From NCBI GenBank assembly GCA_002336105.1, contig DDEQ01000012.1, positions 74,464 through 138,463 of the forward strand: a DNA stretch of 64,000 bases, written 5' to 3'. The position numbers were made by a program, and so were the translations under genes. This DNA is from Chthonomonas sp. UBA1950 (GTDB taxonomy: Bacteria > Armatimonadota > Fimbriimonadia > Fimbriimonadales > Fimbriimonadaceae). Below, piece after piece: positions 17,726 through 25,505 of this stretch (positions within the stretch are counted from its first letter, which is position 1; each line of letters begins with the position of its first letter). A model generated the notes under the pieces. That model saw only the letters and a list, made by a program, of their open reading frames with translations, made no database searches and was not told the origin of the DNA.

Positions 17726-18176
17726 AGTCCCTCTCGTCAAAATTCTGATCCTTCACGGACCCAATCTCAACCTCACAGGTTTCAGAGAGCCTGATGTATA
17801 CGGCAAGAAGCCGCTCGATGAGATTGATGCTGACATCAAAGATGCCGCGCGTGAGATGGGTGTCGAAGTCAGAATTCTACAGTCAAACGGTGAAGGCATC
17901 TTGATCGATACGATCCAAGAACATCGACGTTGGGCGGATGGCATCGTGATCAATGCCGGTGGTTTAACCCACTACTCGATTGCCCTACGCGATGCGCTAA
18001 CAAGCGTTCGCTTACCGGTTGTCGAGGTCCATCTCAGCAATATCCACGCCCGAGAGGAGTTTCGTTCGAAGTCTGTGATCGCGCCAGTGGCCGTAGGACA
18101 AATCGTCGGATTTGGCGGGTACGGATATATCCTCGGTATGAGAGCGTTGCTGAACTTGCTGAGGGAGGTTGTTTGA
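17718..18176 (+). CDS. aroQ: 3-dehydroquinate dehydratase, type II
   Basis: Third step of the shikimate pathway: dehydration of 3-dehydroquinate. At 152 residues it has type II length. GPNLNLTGFREPDVYG contains the catalytic Arg and Tyr, QSNGEGILIDTIQEH the conserved NxEG-x-LID motif, EVHLSNIHAREEFR the substrate-binding loop, and GQIVGFGGYGYILG the C-terminal block. The usual NPGAxTHTS segment is NAGGLTHYS here, a mild variation that keeps the Asn and His. The start at ATG 17718 is in the terminal codons of the Trm112-like gene; a much longer upstream extension of the frame is not homologous. Confidence 0.95.
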   Translation: MSEVPLVKILILHGPNLNLTGFREPDVYGKKPLDEIDADIKDAAREMGVEVRILQSNGEGILIDTIQEHRRWADGIVINAGGLTHYSIALRDALTSVRLPVVEVHLSNIHAREEFRSKSVIAPVAVGQIVGFGGYGYILGMRALLNLLREVV

Positions 18177-19255
18177 TGAACAGACTTGAATTACTTCGAA
18201 ACGAAATGTTGATGGCAAAGATTAATGCGCTACTTGTGAGCGATCTAGCCAGCATTTCGTGGCTATCCGAATTCACAGGAACTTTTGCGCAGATCTTGGT
18301 GACCCCATCCTCCGCTATATTCATTACTGATAGCCGCTACACAATTCAGGCCCAGGAACAGGTTTCGGGGATGGATATCCGATGGTTTGGAAATCCGGTT
18401 ACCGGAGACCAATTCGTCGCGAAGATCATCTCAGAAGCTGGCTTGTCTGAGATCTATTTTGAATCTGCAAGCATGACCTACGATGCGTATGATGTCTTGC
18501 AGAAACAACTCCCAAGCGTCAACCTAAAGCCTGGACCTAACCTTTTTGCCAAACTGCGAATGGTGAAGACTGCGGATGAGATCAGCAAGATTCACGCGAT
18601 GTGCAAGCTGACCGACGCTGCCTTTGCCGATCTGTTACCGCGAATTCAGCCAGGACGAACAGAATTTGACATACACCTAGACCTTGAGTTCTATATTCGA
18701 CGACACGGTGCCGATCTCGCGTTTACTCCTATTGTTGTTAGCGGCGAGCGGAGTGCACGTCCCCATGGACACGCAAGCGAAAAGGTAATTGAGGAAGGGG
18801 ATCTGCTCACGCTCGATTTCGGCTCTTGCATGGATGGTTACAACTCAGATATGACACGAACCGTTGTTGTTGGCCAGCCTAGCCAGAAAACGATCGACCT
18901 TTACAACGCGGTTTTAGAGACACAGTTGGCGGCAATTGCCGCGATGGGACCTGGAGTCCCTGCAAAACACGTTGACGGTGTTGCAAGAACAACCTTGGCC
19001 AAATTTGGCCTAGCAGAATATTTCGGTCATGGTCTCGGCCACGGTCTGGGACGCCTCGTTCATGATTCTGGTCGAATGTCTCCGTCAAGTTCTGACATCC
19101 TCGGTGTTGGTAACGTTTGGACGGTAGAGCCGGGAGCGTATCTTCCCGGGTTTGGCGGAGTTCGAATCGAAGATGACGTGGTTATTACCGAGAACGGAAT
19201 CGAGAACTTGACAGGATCACCAAAGAACCTAATCATCGCCCCAACATCACTTTGA
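18176..19255 (+). CDS. Xaa-Pro peptidase (M24 family)
   Basis: Proline-specific M24 metallopeptidase of 359 residues with the creatinase N-terminal domain (about 1-125) and the pita-bread catalytic domain. The dimetal ligands are visible in order: Asp in LTLDFGSCMDGY, Asp in NSDMTRTV, His in GHGLGHGLGRLVHDSG, Glu in VWTVEPGAYLPG and Glu in RIEDDVVI. It cleaves X-Pro bonds in the cytoplasm. ATG 18176 overlaps the aroQ stop by two bases (TGATG, ATG offset), and a strong GAGGGAGG lies eight bases upstream. Located between aroQ and a degenerate ABC protein, with overlaps at both ends. Confidence 0.94.
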   Translation: MNRLELLRNEMLMAKINALLVSDLASISWLSEFTGTFAQILVTPSSAIFITDSRYTIQAQEQVSGMDIRWFGNPVTGDQFVAKIISEAGLSEIYFESASMTYDAYDVLQKQLPSVNLKPGPNLFAKLRMVKTADEISKIHAMCKLTDAAFADLLPRIQPGRTEFDIHLDLEFYIRRHGADLAFTPIVVSGERSARPHGHASEKVIEEGDLLTLDFGSCMDGYNSDMTRTVVVGQPSQKTIDLYNAVLETQLAAIAAMGPGVPAKHVDGVARTTLAKFGLAEYFGHGLGHGLGRLVHDSGRMSPSSSDILGVGNVWTVEPGAYLPGFGGVRIEDDVVITENGIENLTGSPKNLIIAPTSL

Positions 19256-20076
19256 GCGAAGTCCTGATCCTTCATCACCTATCGTTGATCCCGAACGGGG
19301 CAACGCTATCCCTTGTTGTATCGGCAGGACAATCATTGACTATTGTTGGGCCTTCGCGCTCTGGCAAGACATCGCTCCTGCGGCTATTGGCGGGGCAGGG
19401 CAGGCCGCAAGAAGGCTATGTGTCAATTCAAGGCTCAGTGGCTTTTGCGACGGCATTTGCCTCGAGAAAGCCGAAGGTTGGGAGCTTGGCTAAATTTCAG
19501 GGGCATCAGGGAAGGTCTTCTCGTATCACCGAGTTACTACTGGCAACGAGACTTTGGGATCGTCGAACGGATTCACTTGCGGATTTGTCTGACTCGGAAC
19601 TCGCAGCCGCCGAACTGTTGGGACCCCTGAGCCAAGACTCAAACTTACTGCTCATCGACGGGCAGCTTGATCGCCTCGACCCATGGGTTTTTCGGTCGGT
19701 GATGGCTGTACTCGGCGAAAAGATGAACCAGGGAACAGCCGTTGTCGCCGTGACAAATCGACCGGACGTCATCAAAGAGCTTGGCACTCTCGTTGTCCTT
19801 TCAGACTATGCCATCAAGTTCGCCGGATCTGTCGTGGATTTACTCCGGCATGGTCCGAATCACGAAGTCACCGTGAAGACAAAGAATCAGCCAGGCGTGC
19901 GAGCTTTGGTGGAACCGTTTCGAGTTAGTGTTCAGCCTTGTGAGGACGGCATTCGTTTTTTTGCACCAGAAGGTCAAGACCTAGTCGCCCATCTCCTCAG
20001 GGAAGGGTACGGCGATATTGAGTTCATAACCCTCAAACAGCCTACGATTGAGGAAGCTCTTTCGAGACTTATTTAG
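19252..20076 (+). CDS. Degenerate ABC-type ATP-binding protein
   Basis: ABC transporter nucleotide-binding fold of 274 residues with damaged catalytic motifs. Walker A is intact (VGPSRSGKTSLLRLLAG). The signature LSGGQ is replaced by LSDSE, the Walker B glutamate by Gly (NLLLIDGQLDRLDP), and the switch histidine by Asn (VVAVTNRPD). The C-terminal 70 residues end in PTIEEALSRLI, as in drug/ABC-2 exporter ATPases. It may bind ATP but probably hydrolyses it poorly or not at all, so a regulatory or structural role is likely. The start at TTG 19252 overlaps the previous stop; no permease is adjacent. The 3' neighbour is a pseudopilin-like gene. Confidence 0.75.
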   Translation: MSEVLILHHLSLIPNGATLSLVVSAGQSLTIVGPSRSGKTSLLRLLAGQGRPQEGYVSIQGSVAFATAFASRKPKVGSLAKFQGHQGRSSRITELLLATRLWDRRTDSLADLSDSELAAAELLGPLSQDSNLLLIDGQLDRLDPWVFRSVMAVLGEKMNQGTAVVAVTNRPDVIKELGTLVVLSDYAIKFAGSVVDLLRHGPNHEVTVKTKNQPGVRALVEPFRVSVQPCEDGIRFFAPEGQDLVAHLLREGYGDIEFITLKQPTIEEALSRLI

Positions 20077-20124
20077 CCGAAATCTATCGTTTTCTCTCAG
20101 TGTTTTTGATCGGGAACGAGAGAA

Positions 20125-20922
20125 ATGCTTCACGCGGTAGGGCCTTGTGTGGCAGAGCGCCGGATAAGTAAATCGGATTGGTTTGTGTGCGTGTTTGCCA
20201 CAGTGATGATCTTGTCAGTCGGATTAGCGGCTTTTGCACAAGGCATATCTCGTCGCAATTCTTCAATCTGCGCGTCAAACGTTCATCTCGTTAATGAGGC
20301 GGCTCTGCTCTATGCGACCGATTACGACGGAACAATTGTTCCCCAGGTAGCGCTCGCTGGTCAATTTGCACGTCCTTCAGATTATCTGTTGTCAAACTAC
20401 GTTAGGTCAAAAGAAACGTGGACTTGTTCGAACAAGGCAGATAACGACGGGACAAATATAAGAACCATAGGAATGAATCGGGCACTGTTAACCGCTTATG
20501 ACGGCTCCACCCCAGACCATTCTCCGGTTCGGATTTGTCAGATTCCAAACCCGTCTGAAGTGATTCAAACGTGCGATGATGCTCCCCGTCATTTGTTTGA
20601 ACTACCTTCTTGGGGTTTACGTTCTGAGTCTGTTCCCAACGTCTTCTTGGCCTGCCTAGGTGCCATCGGTCAGACCAGTGGTAGCGAGAATAACCCGTTG
20701 GCTACTGCTCTAAGCCGTCACGAAGAAAGGGCGAATTATGCGCTGCTGGATGGGCATCTTTCTAGCTACACGATGATCGCGACTATCGTGCCAAAAATCC
20801 GATGGTTTGTTTCAAACCAGTCACTCCGAACCTGGGTGCCCGACGGATTGACTTCTACAGGCTGCACAATGTTGGGTTCGAAGACGCCTTATGTCGGGAG
20901 AGATCCCGTGACCGGTAATTAG
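20125..20922 (+). CDS. Pseudopilin-like protein without a prepilin leader
   Basis: A 265-residue protein resembling the H-x9-DG class of type IV pseudopilins common in Armatimonadota and planctomycetes. It has one N-terminal helix (WFVCVFATVMILSVGLAAFA) followed by C-x-SN-x-H-L, LLYATDYDG and, near the end, SRHEERANYALLDGH, which fits H-x9-DG exactly. The canonical GFTLIELL processing site is missing; the leader is MLHAVGPCVAERRISKSDW. It may therefore be a membrane-anchored relative that is not processed by prepilin peptidase. ATG 20125 follows GAGAG. It converges on mutL with a 4-base overlap. Confidence 0.6.
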   Translation: MLHAVGPCVAERRISKSDWFVCVFATVMILSVGLAAFAQGISRRNSSICASNVHLVNEAALLYATDYDGTIVPQVALAGQFARPSDYLLSNYVRSKETWTCSNKADNDGTNIRTIGMNRALLTAYDGSTPDHSPVRICQIPNPSEVIQTCDDAPRHLFELPSWGLRSESVPNVFLACLGAIGQTSGSENNPLATALSRHEERANYALLDGHLSSYTMIATIVPKIRWFVSNQSLRTWVPDGLTSTGCTMLGSKTPYVGRDPVTGN

Positions 20923-22706
20923 CGTTTGAACATGCGCATCAAAGCATCTCGACTCAGGGTAATGGTGATAGGCCGTCCGTGAGGGCACAGATATGGATTC
21001 TCCGTCGTGGCTAAGTCGATGATGAGCTTTTCCATTTCTGCATGGCTGAGCGGATCCCCTGCCTTCACTGCCATGTGACAGGCGCTCGTGATCCAGATCT
21101 GCTCTCGAGTCGGGACCAGCTTTCTCGCAACAGATACCTCAACGAGTTCGTCTACGAGATCACGAAGAATTTTGAGAGGGTCCTTACTACGGATGGCTGC
21201 GGGCACTGCCCGAATAACGTAGCTCTCTCCGCCGAAGGGCTCTAACTCGAATCCAACTGCGGTGATTTCGGGAATGCGGTCACGCAATAGCACGGCGCTC
21301 TTCTTGTCAAGGTGAAGCGTCTGCGGAACCAATAAGGGCTGCTTCTCAATTGCTGTGCTACCTTTCAATCCGCAAAGATATTCGTAAAGAATCCGTTCGT
21401 GGGCTACATGCTGATCGATGACCACCAGCCCGTGATTCGTTTCCGCTACGATGAACGTGTTCATGATCTGCCCGACCACACGGAGCCCATCGAGGAGAGC
21501 CACAAAGGGAAGGTTTGCGGAGGTTGGAGTTGGTAACTCGGTAGAAAGCGGTCTGAATGGGTCTAGCTGTCCGCCGACAGTGTAGGTGCCGCTGTTAAAG
21601 GCAGGTTGAGCTGGCTCCGGAGCACTTAGACGAAAGTCTTCTACCGGAGGAGCCCATGAGGTAGCCGCTCGAAGTGCTTCGTTGGCGGCAGCAATCTGGG
21701 CGGCGTCCGGCATCATTCCATGCTCCATCAGTGCTTGGCGAACGGCTAACTTGATCGCTTCGAATGCGGCACCTTCATGTTGAAATTTGACCTCGCTCTT
21801 GGTTGGGCTAACGTTTACGTCGACCTTGGCTGGGTCCACGTCGATAAGCAAAGTGACAAGAGGATATCGCCGCTCTGGGGTTAAGTCACGAAAGGCTTGG
21901 TCCAGTGCAGCGGTCAACGTTCGGGTCCGCACTGGGCGGCCGTTGACGAAGACGTATTGGTAGGATCGATTGGGCTTCGTGATGTGCGGAGGCGACACAT
22001 ATCCGCGTAAAACTAGACCAGCCGCTTCAATGGACACGGCGGCCAACGAACGCGCCATGTCGCGACCCCAAACTTCCGCAACCGCTTCTCTCATATCTCC
22101 GCCGCCAGTCGTTTCAAGAGCGAGTTGACCGTTATGAGTCATCATGAAGGCAACGTGAGGATAAGCGATTGCATAACGTGATACGTGTTCGAAAATCTGT
22201 CCAAGTTCGGTGGTATCGCTTTTAAGGAATTTGAGTCTCGCTGGCGTGTTAAAAAAGAGATCTTCAACCAGAATTTCAGTGCCTTTGGGTCCCGCCGCAC
22301 CCGTCGGAGGAAGCATCGTCCCCCCTTCGATCTTCAGAACGGTTCGGAGCCCATCTTCGGTTGCCGTTGAGAGGGTCATTCGCGAAACAGAGGCAATGCT
22401 CGGAAGGGCTTCTCCGCGAAATCCAAGGGTCTGAACACCGAGCAAGTCGTCTGAAGTTGTTATCTTTGATGTGGCATGACGCTGAAGAGCCGTTGCCGCG
22501 TCTTCGCCTGTCATGCCGATGCCGTTGTCAGAAATGCGAATGAGCGTTTTTCCGCTGTCTTCTAGTCCGACCTCGATTCTTGTTGAGCCGGCGTCAAGCG
22601 CATTTTCGACCAACTCTTTAACGACGCTTGCCGGCCTCTCAACGACTTCGCCTGCCGCAATTTGGTTGACAGTGTGCGCATCAAGGAGTCGAATTCGAGG
22701 TGACAT
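20919..22706 (-). CDS. mutL: DNA mismatch repair protein MutL
   Basis: GHKL ATPase that couples MutS mismatch recognition to strand incision. N-terminal motifs are intact: NQIAAGEVVERPASVVKEL, ENALDAG and SDNGIGM. The C-terminal endonuclease motif DQHVAHERILYE fits DQHA-x2-E-x4-E, and ACHMAVKAGDP and CPHGRPITI complete the metal site, so this is the nicking type found where MutH is absent. ATG 22706 gives the family-typical MSPRIRLLDAHTV; in-frame ATGs at 22721 and 22745 would add 5 or 13 residues. About 595 residues long. Its 5' end is close to, and divergent from, the TauE-like gene. Confidence 0.95.
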   Translation of the reverse strand: MSPRIRLLDAHTVNQIAAGEVVERPASVVKELVENALDAGSTRIEVGLEDSGKTLIRISDNGIGMTGEDAATALQRHATSKITTSDDLLGVQTLGFRGEALPSIASVSRMTLSTATEDGLRTVLKIEGGTMLPPTGAAGPKGTEILVEDLFFNTPARLKFLKSDTTELGQIFEHVSRYAIAYPHVAFMMTHNGQLALETTGGGDMREAVAEVWGRDMARSLAAVSIEAAGLVLRGYVSPPHITKPNRSYQYVFVNGRPVRTRTLTAALDQAFRDLTPERRYPLVTLLIDVDPAKVDVNVSPTKSEVKFQHEGAAFEAIKLAVRQALMEHGMMPDAAQIAAANEALRAATSWAPPVEDFRLSAPEPAQPAFNSGTYTVGGQLDPFRPLSTELPTPTSANLPFVALLDGLRVVGQIMNTFIVAETNHGLVVIDQHVAHERILYEYLCGLKGSTAIEKQPLLVPQTLHLDKKSAVLLRDRIPEITAVGFELEPFGGESYVIRAVPAAIRSKDPLKILRDLVDELVEVSVARKLVPTREQIWITSACHMAVKAGDPLSHAEMEKLIIDLATTENPYLCPHGRPITITLSRDALMRMFKR

Positions 22707-22720
22707 GGAATCTAAGGACA

Positions 22721-22748
22721 TTGTGGAACATTCCGAAGCCGACATAAT
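22721..22748 (+). promoter_or_regulatory. Promoter of the TauE/SafE-family gene
   Basis: TTGTGG (22721-22726), a 16-base spacer and CATAAT (22743-22748) are followed after only 5 bases by the GTG start at 22754. This again suggests a leaderless or near-leaderless message. The promoter lies within the 5' end of divergent mutL if mutL starts at 22745. Confidence 0.45.
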
Positions 22749-22753
22749 GAGGC

Positions 22754-23524
22754 GTGCACCTTGAACCTGCCCAAATTGTCGTAGCGGCTGCGGCTGCGAT
22801 GTTGATCGGGTTTAGTAAAGCAGGACTTCCTGGGAGCGGAATCTTGGTTGTGCCGATGATGGCCAGTGTTTTCGGCGGTCATTTGTCAATTGGTGCGACT
22901 CTGCCAATGCTGATTCTTGCCGACATCTTTGCGGTGGTTATGTACCGCTCAGACGCTGATTGGCCGAAAATCAGAAGTTTGATCCCCTGGGTCTTTGTTG
23001 GGTTGGCTCTCGGGGTTGGCTTTTTATTGTTTTTGCCGCATAAGCCTGGGACCCGAGATCCACTCAACGCGATCATCGGGGCAACCGTGATCTTAATGCT
23101 CCTCATTCACCTTCTACGCGGTAAGTTAGGCGACAAATTAGTGCCTCACTCACCAGTCGGAACTGCCTTCACTGGCACCATGGCAGGGTTCACGACGATG
23201 GCGAGCAACGCGGCTGGTCCGATCATGTCGATTTACATGACCGCGGCGAAGTTACCCAAAAACAAGTTGATGGGAACCTCGGCTTGGTATTTCTTCCTTA
23301 TCAACTCTGCGAAGGTTCCGCTTATGTTGTATGTGAATTCGGCCAAGCCCTCTGATCCTTTGATCACAGCAGAATCATTTCAGATGAATCTCATGCTGGT
23401 CCCAATGATCATCATAGGAGCTTTACTAGGAAAGTTCCTGCTTCCAAAAATCTCAGAGGCAGCCTTTAGCACGACGATACTCGCGTTAGCCGGAATCGCC
23501 GCGCTGAAGCTCATTATTAGTTAG
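22754..23524 (+). CDS. TauE/SafE (TSUP) family sulfite/organosulfur permease
   Basis: Membrane permease of 256 residues with about eight hydrophobic helices in two homologous halves. Each half carries the family glycine/asparagine signature (GFSKAGLPGSGILVVPMMAS and GTMAGFTTMASNAAGPIMSI). The family (DUF81) moves sulfite, sulfonates or other small anions; the substrate here is unknown. The GTG at 22754 stands directly behind a promoter. The stop overlaps the end of the convergent LytTR regulator by 8 bases, with no terminator between them. No sulfur-metabolism gene is adjacent. Confidence 0.92.
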   Translation: MHLEPAQIVVAAAAAMLIGFSKAGLPGSGILVVPMMASVFGGHLSIGATLPMLILADIFAVVMYRSDADWPKIRSLIPWVFVGLALGVGFLLFLPHKPGTRDPLNAIIGATVILMLLIHLLRGKLGDKLVPHSPVGTAFTGTMAGFTTMASNAAGPIMSIYMTAAKLPKNKLMGTSAWYFFLINSAKVPLMLYVNSAKPSDPLITAESFQMNLMLVPMIIIGALLGKFLLPKISEAAFSTTILALAGIAALKLIIS

Positions 23525-24275
23525 GTTCAGTGGCACCTTGAATACCGAGGCGCTCCTGAAGCACAGGATACTGAACTCTACCGAGCGGTAGTTCTTCTCC
23601 GGTAACAAGACGGATGCCGTAGGTGTGGTTGCCAAAAATCTGCACCTCATCAATCAGAGCCAAATTGGCGATACACGATGCGTGAACCCTCATGAAGTTT
23701 CCAGGCAATAAGCTCTCAAGTTGTGTAAGTGTGTAGTTCGTTTTGAACTCGCCATCTTTTGATTTAACAACGACGACTTTGCCAGCGGCAGTCGCGTACA
23801 GTACTCGGTCGACCGGCAACAACTTGATGGCACCTTTCGATCGGATCGCCAATCGTTTGAGCGAATTCCTACGAACCGTCTTTTTGAGTGCCTCAACGCG
23901 GTCGGCGTCTTGCCTCATAGTAAGTTGGCTTTTGGCTTTAAGGATTGTGGTCGCGAGACGCTCTTCACTAACAGGTTTAACAAGGTAGTCAAAGACCGAT
24001 TTGTCAAACGCATCGAGTGCATATTCGCTGTAGCCGGTGACCATTACCACAAGCGGGCTAGGAGAAATATTCGCGAATTCTGAGCTTGCTTGAATACCAG
24101 ATATTCCAGGCATTCGCACGTCCATGAAGACCAAATCCGGGATATCCTCTTCGGCAAAGGCAAGGGCTTCTTCGGCATCTTCAAACTCGCCAATGACGAC
24201 CACACCAAGATCATCTAGCATCGATTTGATGAGTGAGCGGGCAAGTCTTTCGTCGTCAACAATGATTGCTCTCAT
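23517..24275 (-). CDS. LytTR-family response regulator
   Basis: Two-domain response regulator, 252 residues. Receiver: acidic pair in IIVDDERLAR, phospho-acceptor Asp52 in LVFMDVRMPG, Thr in VMVTGY and Lys in DYLVKPVSEERL. After a linker, a LytTR DNA-binding domain spans about 145-250 (LAIRSKGAIKLLPVDRVLY, MRVHASCIANLALIDEV, PLGRVQYPVLQERL). Partner of the LytS-like kinase encoded immediately upstream. ATG 24275 lies two bases beyond the kinase stop; a TTG (24281) overlapping that stop is the alternative. In the family such regulators control cell wall, nutrient or carboxylate uptake genes; the target here might be the upstream transporter operon. Confidence 0.94.
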   Translation of the reverse strand: MRAIIVDDERLARSLIKSMLDDLGVVVIGEFEDAEEALAFAEEDIPDLVFMDVRMPGISGIQASSEFANISPSPLVVMVTGYSEYALDAFDKSVFDYLVKPVSEERLATTILKAKSQLTMRQDADRVEALKKTVRRNSLKRLAIRSKGAIKLLPVDRVLYATAAGKVVVVKSKDGEFKTNYTLTQLESLLPGNFMRVHASCIANLALIDEVQIFGNHTYGIRLVTGEELPLGRVQYPVLQERLGIQGATEPN

Positions 24276-24277
24276 AG

Positions 24278-25387
24278 TCAATTTCTCTCTTTGTACGGAA
24301 GCCGAATCACCGAGAGGGTGCCGGCTGATGGGCGATTGATGATCTTTAGCTTTCCGGGCTTGGTCATCGTGCGTAGTTGTTCATCAAGGATGCTGACTCC
24401 GTGATGAGGATTTCGTGTTGATTTTTCGGGAGTGATTCCGATTCCGTCGTCGGCTACGGCTATACACACATGTCGCGGGCTTTTTCGTGCGATGACGCAG
24501 ACCGTCCCTCCAGTTTGTTTTTGGCTAACACCGTGTACGATTGCGTTCTCGACTAACACTTGAACCGAAAAGTTTGGGACGGTAATCGTCTCAAGACCAT
24601 TCACTTCGTAGGTCACTTTTAGTTTTGGTCCAAACCTTTCCGACTCGATGGCGACGTAACTTTTCACCGTCTCCAGCTCTTCAGCAAGGCTATGCCCTTC
24701 GGTGAAGCTAGATTCGAGCGACTTTCGCATCAAGCCACCGAGCGTAATCGCTGCTTTCGCTGCTCGCTTCGGAGAAATATCGCAAAGAGCAGCTACCGAA
24801 GTGAGTGCGTTGTATAGAAAATGGGGGTGCACCCTGGACCGTAACACTGATAACTGTGCTTCAGCAGCTACTCGACGAAGCTCAATCGCCTCTCGACGAA
24901 GTTCTTCAGCTCTTGACCGAGTCTCGGCATCTCGGGCAACAAGGCCGAACATCATCACTGCAAAGACGTTGGCGATGATCGTCCAAGGTGACCGGAGCAC
25001 AGCGGATTGGCTACCCATCAAATGCGCTACAAATACGCATACAGATTGAGAAGCCGCGACGGATGCGTACCTGAGTTTCGGTCGTTCCTGAACGAGAATC
25101 GGAACAACGACTGAAATACAGATTTGGATCGCGATCACCAGCAAATTGTGTTCGATCCCACCGAGTAATTCGGCCACGAATGTGATGAGTCCCGCGATCA
25201 GTCCGGCTTCCCAACCACCAAAAACAGTAGCCAATGAGCAAGCTAGATTGAGTGGGGAATACGGAAAAAGACTCCCCGTAAATACGACTTCATAGGTTGC
25301 TAATAACCCAAATACCGTCCCGAACAGGATTGGCTGTTTCGCCAGCCTCTCGACCCTTCCGCGCAAGACAAGAAAAGTGATGGCCAC
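24278..25387 (-). CDS. LytS-like sensor histidine kinase
   Basis: Membrane sensor kinase of at least 369 residues with a 5TM-5TMR_LYT sensor region (residues 1-150: FGLLATYEVVFTGSLFPYS, AGLIAGLITFVAELLGGIEH) and the His_kinase/HATPase pair. The phospho-acceptor site is in RVHPHFLYNALTSV, the N-box in QVLVENAIVHGV and the G-box in VADDGIGITPE. The best conventional start, GTG 25387, cuts through the first helix. The frame stays open upstream and encodes the missing half of that helix, so the true start may be CTG 25411 or ATT 25420. It feeds the LytTR regulator, whose start touches its stop. Confidence 0.9.
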   Translation of the reverse strand: MAITFLVLRGRVERLAKQPILFGTVFGLLATYEVVFTGSLFPYSPLNLACSLATVFGGWEAGLIAGLITFVAELLGGIEHNLLVIAIQICISVVVPILVQERPKLRYASVAASQSVCVFVAHLMGSQSAVLRSPWTIIANVFAVMMFGLVARDAETRSRAEELRREAIELRRVAAEAQLSVLRSRVHPHFLYNALTSVAALCDISPKRAAKAAITLGGLMRKSLESSFTEGHSLAEELETVKSYVAIESERFGPKLKVTYEVNGLETITVPNFSVQVLVENAIVHGVSQKQTGGTVCVIARKSPRHVCIAVADDGIGITPEKSTRNPHHGVSILDEQLRTMTKPGKLKIINRPSAGTLSVIRLPYKERN

Positions 25388-25505
25388 GAGAAAACTCGTG
25401 TCCTCTAGCAGGGAGTTAATCGTGACTTCAGGTAATGGGATAACTAGATTATGAAAAGAAAAGCTGATAATCGTCCCGAAAAGGGCATGTATGGATCAAA
25501 AACGG

